Below are positions 1 to 5,913 of a stretch of 17,546 nucleotides of DNA, one piece after another. The position numbers and the translations under genes are program-made. The notes below the pieces were generated by a model. That model searched no databases. It worked only from the letters and a program-made list of their open reading frames with translations, and was not told the DNA's origin. The first letter of the stretch is position 1; every line of letters starts with the position of its first letter. The DNA lies in contig JAVBLV010000055.1 in NCBI GenBank assembly GCA_031553195.1, positions 1 through 17,546 on the forward strand. The letters run 5' to 3'. The stretch is from JAVBLV01 sp031553195 (GTDB lineage Bacteria; Bacteroidota; Bacteroidia; Bacteroidales; P3).

Positions 1-19
1 AATGTAATAGACTGCATTG

Positions 20-290
20 TGATCTTTCTTTTGCCTTGACGCAAAAGAAACAAAAAGTCAAGGCTGACGACAGATATGCTAAAAAATCATTTGTTGCGGC
101 TAAACAAAATAACTCGCCCGTCGACGCTGTTATTCCAACCCCTAAATAATAGCCGCTGTCACGCTATTTTTCGAAAGGAGGCTTCGAACAGAATTTTGTT
201 TTTAACGCCTCCACTAATGATTTTTCTTAACGCCATCTGTCGTAGGCCGTTATTCTCTTACTTATCCTCTTTTGACTTTTGATATTTTCA
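20..290. repeat. Hairpin-rich repeat-like intergenic element
   Basis: This stretch has no convincing gene. It contains several inverted repeats: TTTCTTTTGC at 25-34 pairs perfectly with GCAAAAGAAA at 41-50 (6-nt loop). GCCTTGAC at 33-40 can instead pair with GTCAAGGC at 57-64, so these two hairpins exclude each other. AATAGC at 148-153 pairs with GCTATT at 163-168. GGAGGC at 177-182 pairs with GCCTCC at 207-212. A 68-codon open frame (76-282, plus) runs through it but has no recognisable domain and crosses the hairpins, so I do not call it as a gene. The motif of a hairpin around a GCAAAAGAAAC core is, from memory, common between genes in Bacteroidota and often yields spurious ORFs; that link is not verified here. 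Boundaries are approximate. Confidence 0.4.
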
Positions 291-319
291 CTTAAATATT
301 TTAGTTCTCCACCAGAATT

Positions 320-568
320 TTACATTGATCCCAATTGCACGGTTTTGTCGCCCAATTTTTTCATAGTCTCAGCAATCGTAGGCGTTTCCTTTTTTAAATA
401 ATTAGGATCGCCCGGAGCAAGTACAGACGACAAAGAAGTCCGGATTGGAATCCGTCCGTTAATGAATGAAGCGCGCCCGGTAGTACAACTCGCTTGGCCG
501 TAGTAGTTAGTGAAACGCATCCTCTCGGCGACCATGCGATCAAGATTGGGAGTCGGAGTTCCACGCAT
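320..568 (-). pseudogene. Arylsulfatase fragment (truncated at both ends)
   Basis: The 82 codons match the N-terminal core of a Bacteroidota type I arylsulfatase. They include the TPNLDRM segment that follows the metal-binding strand and the motif SCTTGRASFINGR, in which the Cys of C-x-x-G-R would be converted to formylglycine. Intact enzymes of the family are roughly 500-560 aa with a signal peptide. Here the signal peptide and the first Asp-Asp metal ligands are missing, and the frame stops right after VQLG, where the family normally continues with a Lys/His-containing motif. An in-frame TAA lies a few codons upstream of the apparent Met, so no longer N-terminus exists. It is almost certainly a non-functional remnant of a hydrolase for sulfated glycans. 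It sits where nuoK would be expected, so it may mark a rearrangement breakpoint. Confidence 0.75.
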
Positions 569-927
569 TATTATGAAGATTTAAAAATCTTAAATTTGCA
601 TTATTTCATAAGCAATAAATTAGATGCCGAAAAGGGCATGTTTTAATGGGTCTGTTTTGTTTATTTGGAAGCTTTTTTGAATATTTTATCTTCATTTTCT
701 AAGTGAGAAACCTTTATTTATAAGGTTAAATTCTCCAGGAAGCATAATTTTGAATTGTATATTTTCCCATTTCTAACTTTATACTTACTTTTGCATTAAG
801 ATTGTTGGCCGGGTGATCGTATTTTTTCACCTTCTTTATGTTGCAAGCGCGACAATAAGCTATCAATCTTTTTTCTTTGTATAAATTTGATTTTCAAAGT
901 AAATAATATTTTTGACTCTCAATAGTT
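569..927. other. Non-coding leader before nuoL
   Basis: I see no gene in these 359 bases. Visible items are a 16-base palindrome at 576-591 (AAGATTT-AA-AAATCTT), and three boxes fitting the Bacteroidota -7 consensus TAnnTTTG on the plus strand, at 591-598, 786-793 and 882-889. A short inverted repeat GGTGA/TCACC lies at 812-816 and 827-831. There is no trace of a nuoK reading frame. Confidence 0.5.
786..793 (+). promoter_or_regulatory. Candidate -7 promoter element for nuoL
   Basis: TACTTTTG fits the TAnnTTTG -7 element used by the primary sigma factor of Bacteroidota and is followed by CATTAAG. A TTG at 755-757 could serve as the -33 element, but its spacing is longer than usual. Transcription from here would leave a leader of roughly 125 bases. 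A second fit, TAAATTTG at 882-889, would give a leader of about 30 bases. Choosing between them needs transcript ends. Confidence 0.25.
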
Positions 928-2832
928 ATGATGTATTTATTAATTTTATTTATCCCATTGTTCATGTTCCTTGTATTGGGACTTTTTGGCAATAAGATGA
1001 AACCGCAGATAGCGGGGTGGTTAGGGACAGCCGGATTATTGGTTATTGCGGGAATTGCATATTTTACGGCTTATGAGTATTTTTTCGTTTATGGAAAGGA
1101 TGCGGCAGGCATTTATCAAAAAATAGAAGTTTTTAGTTATACATGGCTGCAGTTTACGCCGACTTTGAAAGTGAATTTAGGTATTCTGCTCGATCCTATT
1201 TCAGTCATGATGTTAGTGGTTATTACTACGGTTTCATTAATGGTGCATATTTACAGTACCGGATACATGCATGGAGAAAAAGGCTATCAACGTTATTACG
1301 CACTGTTGTCGTTGTTTACTTTTTCTATGTTGGGTCTGGTGGTAGCGACCAATATTTTTCAAATGTATATTTTTTGGGAATTGGTTGGAGTTTCATCCTA
1401 TTCGTTGATTGGATTTTATTACACCAAACCTTCGGCCATTGCCGCTTCGAAAAAGGCATTTATCGTTACCCGTTTTGCCGACTTGGGCTTTTTAATCGGA
1501 ATTTTAATATTATCATACTATACAGGCACTTTCGACTTTGCGGCGCTTACCGCTAATAATGCGGCCATTGTAACGCAAGTTGCGGGCGCTACATTTATGG
1601 GCGCTTCGGTATTTACTTGGGCAATGGCTTTGATCTTTATGGGCGGCGCCGGAAAATCGGCTATGTTGCCTTTACACATTTGGTTGCCTGATGCAATGGA
1701 AGGTCCTACGCCGGTCTCGGCTTTGATACATGCCGCAACTATGGTGGTGGCAGGCGTATTTTTGGTTGCTCGTTTATTTCCCGTTTATTTTTTTGTTACC
1801 CCCGAAGTGTTGGAAGGCATTGCCTATATAGGCGCGGCCACATCTTTATTTGCCGCCGTTGTTGCTTGTACGCAAACCGATATCAAACGGGTGTTGGCTT
1901 TTTCTACTATCTCTCAAATTGCCTATATGTTAGTAGCGTTAGGCGTTTCGGGTTATGGCGGACACGACGGGTTAGGCTATATGGCTTCTATGTTCCATTT
2001 ATTTACGCATGCTTTCTTCAAAGCCTTATTATTCTTAGGAGCGGGCGCGGTTATCCATGCTGTTCATAGCAACGAAATGAAAGACATGGGGAATCTTCGC
2101 AAATATTTGCCGATCACACATATTACATTTTTAATTGCTTGTTTGGCTATTGCCGGAATTCCGCCGTTTTCGGGTTTCTTCAGTAAAGATGAGATTATGG
2201 TGGCCGCATTGCACGGAAACAAAGCGGTATTTGTTTGCCAGTTTATTGTAGCCGGATTAACGGCCTTCTATATGTTCCGTTTGTATTACAATATCTTTTG
2301 GGGAAAGAAAACCGAATATCATCACCCGCCGCATGAAGCTGGGAAAAATATCACTTCTCCCCTGATTTTCTTAGCTTTATTAACATTGGTAACCGGATTT
2401 GTTCCTTTCTCGCATTTGATTACTTCCGACGGCGCCGCTTTTGGACATCATATCCAATGGTCGGTGGCCATTCCTTCAATATTAGTGGCTTTAGTCGGAA
2501 TCGGGACTGCAACATTCATGTACAAAACACAAAATACAAGTTCCGACAAAGTGGTGGCAAGCATCAGAACATTTTATAAATGGGCTTCTCACAAATTCTA
2601 TTTCGACGAACTGTATCTGTTCATTACCAAAAACATTATATTCAAACATATATCAAAACCGATTGCCTGGTTCGACCGTCACGTAGTAGATGGTTTTATG
2701 AATTTTCAGGCTTATTGGTCGTATAAAGTTTCATCAGGCATTAAGGGATTACAATCAGGACAAGTACAGCAATATGCATTTGTGTTTGCTTTAAGCGCTA
2801 TTGTAATTGCCGCTCTGGTGATTTTTGTGTAG
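928..2832 (+). CDS. nuoL: NADH-quinone oxidoreductase subunit L
   Basis: NuoL is the distal antiporter-like, proton-translocating subunit of respiratory complex I in the inner membrane. The 634-aa product has the usual length and is almost entirely hydrophobic helices. The TM5 glutamate is E151 in FWELVGVSSYSLIG, the TM7 lysine is K243 in GGAGKSAMLPLH, and the signature WLPDAMEGPTPVSALIHAATMV follows directly. The C-terminal part (about 535-634) matches the lateral helix and final TM segment typical of NuoL. The start is the first of two adjacent ATG codons; no strong ribosome binding site is visible, as is normal in this phylum. NuoM and NuoN follow on the same strand, but separated by unrelated genes, and nuoK is not upstream. 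Identity is secure; the broken gene order is the odd feature. Confidence 0.97.
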   Translation: MMYLLILFIPLFMFLVLGLFGNKMKPQIAGWLGTAGLLVIAGIAYFTAYEYFFVYGKDAAGIYQKIEVFSYTWLQFTPTLKVNLGILLDPISVMMLVVITTVSLMVHIYSTGYMHGEKGYQRYYALLSLFTFSMLGLVVATNIFQMYIFWELVGVSSYSLIGFYYTKPSAIAASKKAFIVTRFADLGFLIGILILSYYTGTFDFAALTANNAAIVTQVAGATFMGASVFTWAMALIFMGGAGKSAMLPLHIWLPDAMEGPTPVSALIHAATMVVAGVFLVARLFPVYFFVTPEVLEGIAYIGAATSLFAAVVACTQTDIKRVLAFSTISQIAYMLVALGVSGYGGHDGLGYMASMFHLFTHAFFKALLFLGAGAVIHAVHSNEMKDMGNLRKYLPITHITFLIACLAIAGIPPFSGFFSKDEIMVAALHGNKAVFVCQFIVAGLTAFYMFRLYYNIFWGKKTEYHHPPHEAGKNITSPLIFLALLTLVTGFVPFSHLITSDGAAFGHHIQWSVAIPSILVALVGIGTATFMYKTQNTSSDKVVASIRTFYKWASHKFYFDELYLFITKNIIFKHISKPIAWFDRHVVDGFMNFQAYWSYKVSSGIKGLQSGQVQQYAFVFALSAIVIAALVIFV

Positions 2833-2852
2833 AATTTAGAAATAGAAGAATC

Positions 2853-3488
2853 ATGATTTCAACCAAAAATTTTAGTCAATTAAAAAAACCCGGCGCTTTG
2901 CAAAAACATTGTAAGGCGATTTCGGTATTAGATACTCTTTTCTCGCTCGAATGGGAAAGTCGCTATCATTCCTACTATTCGGAATGGGATATCAGCGAAG
3001 AAGTTTGTGAAATCCGCAATGGCGAAGGCGATCATGTACTGATTCTATTCCGTCCGGAAGGTTGTGTGATCAACGGATTTTCTACCGAACACGAACCGGG
3101 CAACAAAGAAGATTTGACGGCAGGATTGCCCGAAGCTTTTCAGGAATTTATGTTTGGAGAACCGGTAACGTCTATCGGCACGTCTTTCTGTTTGTGGATT
3201 ACCGATAAAGATGCAGAATGGCAAACAGGAAACATTGTTGATTTTAATGATGGATCGGAAGCATTGCTTAATATCTTCAACGGACAAGAAGAAACTTATA
3301 TCACTTGGGCAAACGAATATTTCGAAGATTGCTACAGGGGACAAGAAATCAACAAAGAAGCCGTTTCGAAAATCTTTAATGGCGAAACATTGACCAAAGA
3401 AACGGTACTCTCGATTGTAGACGACATTGATGATTGGGAATTGCTTTGCAGTGATTTGGATGAAATAGGGTATCCGTATAGCTTTTAA
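2853..3488 (+). CDS. Hypothetical protein between nuoL and nuoM
   Basis: I do not recognise this 211-aa protein with confidence. It starts 20 bases after the nuoL stop and is probably cotranscribed with it. There is no signal peptide or membrane segment, so it should be cytoplasmic. It is acidic and rich in aromatic residues, with a Trp/Tyr-dense stretch near residues 33-47 (LEWESRYHSYYSEWD) and an acidic C-terminal third with WELLCSDLDEIGYPYSF at the end. The overall look, a compact acidic protein with GDHVLILFRPEG and CVINGF strands, is like uncharacterised bacterial proteins of SMI1-like or immunity-like style, but that is only an impression. It has no evident role in complex I: no quinone, FeS or membrane motif. 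A repeat of the same type as that after the ORF6N gene follows it. Confidence 0.7.
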   Translation: MISTKNFSQLKKPGALQKHCKAISVLDTLFSLEWESRYHSYYSEWDISEEVCEIRNGEGDHVLILFRPEGCVINGFSTEHEPGNKEDLTAGLPEAFQEFMFGEPVTSIGTSFCLWITDKDAEWQTGNIVDFNDGSEALLNIFNGQEETYITWANEYFEDCYRGQEINKEAVSKIFNGETLTKETVLSIVDDIDDWELLCSDLDEIGYPYSF

Positions 3489-3617
3489 CGAGGAACGATG
3501 AACTTTTTTAGTGAAAAGTTGAAACTTGAAAGTGAGTTTTTTTATAAAAACAGTTCAACAACTCAACGATTCAACAAACAAATAATCAAATAAACGAATC
3601 AACAGATAAACAAAAAC
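3489..3617. repeat. Period-8 intergenic repeat, copy 1 (before nuoM)
   Basis: The 129 bases between the hypothetical gene and nuoM share a layout with 5757-5913. ATGAACTTTTTTAGTG (3498-3513) is identical in both copies. It is followed by a left arm rich in TTGAAA words and a right arm of successive 8-base units: AACAACTC, AACGATTC, AACAAACA, AATAATCA, AATAAACG, AATCAACA, GATAAACA. The block at 3559-3578 matches the second copy at 19 of 20 positions. The TTGA-rich left arm is roughly complementary to the TCAA-rich right arm, so a long imperfect hairpin is possible. It ends at the nuoM start codon, which would make it part of the nuoM leader. Confidence 0.65.
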
Positions 3618-5120
3618 ATGAATTTCCTTTCACTATTTGTACTTTTGCCTTTATTGACAGTAGCAGCCTTGTTTCCATGTCGTAACATGAAACAAATCCG
3701 CGCCATTATGGTAACCGGATCTTCTTTACTGCTTTTGGCGGCAATAGGTTTATTAGCCTGCTATTTAACAGAAAGAAACGCAGGCAATACTGCCGAAATG
3801 TTATTTATGGCAAGCGCCGTTTGGTTCGAACCTTTGAATATCCATTATGCAGTGGGCGTCGACGGTATTTCGGTAGCAATGATTTTATTATCGTCTGTTA
3901 TTGTATTTACGGGCGTTTTTGCTTCGTGGAATATTCAACCTTTGAGTAAAGATTTTTTCATTTGGTTGATGATATTGTCTATTGGGGTGTTCGGATTTTT
4001 TATCAGCATTGATTTATTCACCATGTTTATGTTCTATGAAGTGGCGTTAATACCCATGTATTTGCTCATTGGCCTTTGGGGAACGGGACGGAAAGAATAT
4101 TCAGCCATGAAATTGACTTTGATGTTAATGGGCGGTTCGGCTTTCCTTTTAGTAGGAATTTTGGGAATTTATTTCAATTCAACTGCCGACGGCTTACCTG
4201 CCAGCATGAACATTTTGGAAATCGCTCAACGGCATATTTCCATTGAAATGCAACGGATATTCTTTCCATTGACATTCTTAGGATTTGGCGTGCTTGGGGC
4301 ATTGTTTCCCTTTCACACATGGTCGCCCGACGGACATGCTTCGGCGCCTACGGCTGTTTCTATGTTACATGCCGGCGTGTTGATGAAATTAGGCGGTTAC
4401 GGATGCTTTCGCGTAGCTATTTTTTTAATGCCTGAAGCGGCGCAGGAACTTTCGTGGATTTTCATTATCTTGACGGGAATCAGCGTGGTTTATGGGGCCT
4501 TCGGCGCAATTGTACAAACCGACCTGAAATATATTAACGCTTACTCGTCTGTGAGCCACTGCGGGTTGGTATTGTTTGCTATCTTAATGTTAAACAAAAC
4601 TGCCATGACCGGCGCGGTATTGCAAATGATTTCGCACGGATTAATGACGGCTCTCTTCTTTGCCCTTATCGGGATGATTTACGGACGCACGCATACTCGA
4701 GATATTCGCGAATTGCAGGGGTTAATGAAAATTATGCCCTTTTTGTCGGTTTGTTATGTGGTTGCGGGCTTGGCCTCATTGGGGTTGCCCGGATTAAGCG
4801 GTTTTGCGGCCGAAATGACTATTTTCTTTGGGGCTTTCCAAAATCCTGATCTATTTCATAGAGTGTTTACAATTATCGCTTGCGCGTCTATTGTGATTAC
4901 GGCGGTTTATATTTTGCGGGTGGTAGGAAAGATTCTGTACGGAGAAGTAGTAAATGATGAATTTAAAAAATTGACGGATGCTACTTGGTTCGAAAAAATA
5001 TCTGTCGTAACGCTGATTTTGTGTATTGTTGCTGTAGGTAGCGCGCCATTTTGGTTATCCGATATGATCGGCAATAGTTTGACGCACGTAGTAGAGCAAT
5101 TGACTTTGGCATTGAATTAA
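3618..5120 (+). CDS. nuoM: NADH-quinone oxidoreductase subunit M
   Basis: NuoM is the middle antiporter-like subunit of complex I and pumps protons across the inner membrane. The 500-aa product has the usual length and about 14 hydrophobic segments. The essential TM5 glutamate is E141 in MFYEVALIPMYLLIGLWG. The signature PFHTWSPDGHASAPTAVSMLHAGVLMKLGGYG runs from 231 and contains K257, equivalent to the TM8 lysine (E. coli K265). The TM7 lysine (E. coli K234, in FAVKMPVVPLH) is not there: the aligned stretch is FGVLGALFPFH, placing L226 at that position. This variant may be typical of the lineage, and the rest of the protein looks intact, so I take it as functional. An unrelated gene lies on each side of it. 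Confidence 0.97.
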   Translation: MNFLSLFVLLPLLTVAALFPCRNMKQIRAIMVTGSSLLLLAAIGLLACYLTERNAGNTAEMLFMASAVWFEPLNIHYAVGVDGISVAMILLSSVIVFTGVFASWNIQPLSKDFFIWLMILSIGVFGFFISIDLFTMFMFYEVALIPMYLLIGLWGTGRKEYSAMKLTLMLMGGSAFLLVGILGIYFNSTADGLPASMNILEIAQRHISIEMQRIFFPLTFLGFGVLGALFPFHTWSPDGHASAPTAVSMLHAGVLMKLGGYGCFRVAIFLMPEAAQELSWIFIILTGISVVYGAFGAIVQTDLKYINAYSSVSHCGLVLFAILMLNKTAMTGAVLQMISHGLMTALFFALIGMIYGRTHTRDIRELQGLMKIMPFLSVCYVVAGLASLGLPGLSGFAAEMTIFFGAFQNPDLFHRVFTIIACASIVITAVYILRVVGKILYGEVVNDEFKKLTDATWFEKISVVTLILCIVAVGSAPFWLSDMIGNSLTHVVEQLTLALN

Positions 5121-5133
5121 AAGTTTGGGGTTA

Positions 5134-5172
5134 AAAATTTTGATCACAAAAAAAGGAACCGGTCAAAATTTT
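5134..5172. promoter_or_regulatory. Inverted repeat between nuoM and the ORF6N gene
   Basis: AAAATTTTGATC at 5134-5145 pairs with GGTCAAAATTTT at 5161-5172, giving a 12-bp stem with one G-T wobble around a 15-base loop. It lies 13 bases after the nuoM stop and 41 bases before the ORF6N start. A terminator for nuoM is possible, although the T run is short. The right arm with its flank (5161-5177) also resembles the palindrome inside the ORF6N gene at 14 of 17 positions, so an operator is an alternative. Confidence 0.4.
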
Positions 5173-5213
5173 CCGCCAGTTCGAAATTTGTATCGGAATT
5201 TGAAAAATAGAAA

Positions 5214-5756
5214 ATGAGCAACATCGTAAAGTTCGAAAGTATAGAAAACAGAATTATGACTATCCGAAATCAACAAGTGATTTTGGATAGTGATGTGGCT
5301 GTACTTTATGGTGTGGAAACGAAACGTGTAAACGAGGCTATTAAGAATAATCCTGACAAATTCCCTCAAGGATATATTATAACCCTACAACAATCTGAAA
5401 AAGAGTATGTGGTCGAAATTTTCGACCACCTCGAAAATATTAAATTTTCAAATGTTATGCCACGGGCTTTTACAGAAAAAGGACTCTATATGTTAGCTAC
5501 TATTCTGAAAAGTCCAAAGGCGACAGAAACCGCCATTGCCATAGTGGAAACTTTTGCAAAGATGCGCGAATTGTCGAAGATAGTGGCCGAATTGTCCGAG
5601 TCGCCGGAAGAATTCAAACAGAAATCATTAATGCAAAAAAGCGGCGAAATTATTTCAGATCTTTTGGGTGAAGATTTAAAAACATCCGATACGGAAACAA
5701 GTATAGAATTGAACTTTGCTGTGTTAAAATTTAAGCACACCGTAAAAAGGAAATAA
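5214..5756 (+). CDS. ORF6N-domain DNA-binding protein
   Basis: The 180-aa protein matches the ORF6N family (related to KilA-N and phage antirepressor domains), which is frequent in Bacteroidota genomes and prophages. The N-terminal domain (about 8-95) shows the family pattern: IENRIMTIRNQQVILDSDVA, then VLYGVETKRVNEAIKNN, a KFPQGYII strand and AFTEKGLYMLATILKSP. The C-terminal half (about 105-180) is polar and helical and ends in a basic KFKHTVKRK tail. There is no signal peptide or membrane segment. The role is inferred to be sequence-specific DNA binding; no target is known from the sequence. It lies 93 bases after nuoM and 157 bases before nuoN, unrelated to complex I, and no other phage gene is nearby. 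A perfect palindrome sits inside its coding sequence at 5409-5429. Confidence 0.88.
   Translation: MSNIVKFESIENRIMTIRNQQVILDSDVAVLYGVETKRVNEAIKNNPDKFPQGYIITLQQSEKEYVVEIFDHLENIKFSNVMPRAFTEKGLYMLATILKSPKATETAIAIVETFAKMRELSKIVAELSESPEEFKQKSLMQKSGEIISDLLGEDLKTSDTETSIELNFAVLKFKHTVKRK
5409..5429. repeat. Perfect 21-base palindrome inside the ORF6N gene
   Basis: The arms GTGGTCGAAA (5409-5418) and TTTCGACCAC (5420-5429) are exact reverse complements around a single T. The site encodes part of VVEIFDHL, a segment I believe is conserved in the family, so protein constraint may explain some of it. The core GGTCGAAATTTTCGACC matches GGTCAAAATTTTCCGCC at 5161-5177, just upstream of the gene, at 14 of 17 positions. 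Confidence 0.5.
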
Positions 5757-5913
5757 TTTTAACAATGAATGACGAAGTATGAACTTTTTTAGTGGAGAAT
5801 TGAGAGTTGAAAATTGAAGGTGATTTGAAAAAGATAAATAAACTCTAAACCTTAAAAACAACTCAATGATTCAACAAATAAACGAATAAACAACTCAACA
5901 AATAAACATAAAT
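5757..5913. repeat. Period-8 intergenic repeat, copy 2 (before nuoN)
   Basis: The 157 bases between the ORF6N gene and nuoN repeat the design of 3489-3617. ATGAACTTTTTTAGTG occurs at 5779-5794, followed by a TTGA-rich left arm (GAATTGAG, AGTTGAAA, ATTGAAGG) and, after an A/T-rich middle, 8-base units AACAACTC, AATGATTC, AACAAATA, AACGAATA, AACAACTC, AACAAATA, AACATAAA leading into the nuoN start. The middle spacer is about 19 bases longer than in copy 1. No gene is visible in it. Confidence 0.65.

Noticed and set aside
76..282. 68-codon open frame in the left-end repeat
   Set aside because: No domain, odd composition, and it crosses several hairpins; this looks like a chance frame in a repeat.
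3045..3344. 99-codon minus-strand frame opposite the hypothetical gene
   Set aside because: Antisense shadow of the 211-aa gene with no homology signal of its own.
3540..3617. CRISPR-like array suggested by regularly spaced short words
   Set aside because: The units are 8 bases, contiguous and degenerate, with no spacers and no cas genes.
5214..5756. Prophage remnant at the ORF6N gene
   Set aside because: No integrase, structural or other phage gene is nearby and the flanks are nuo genes; ORF6N genes also occur singly in this phylum.
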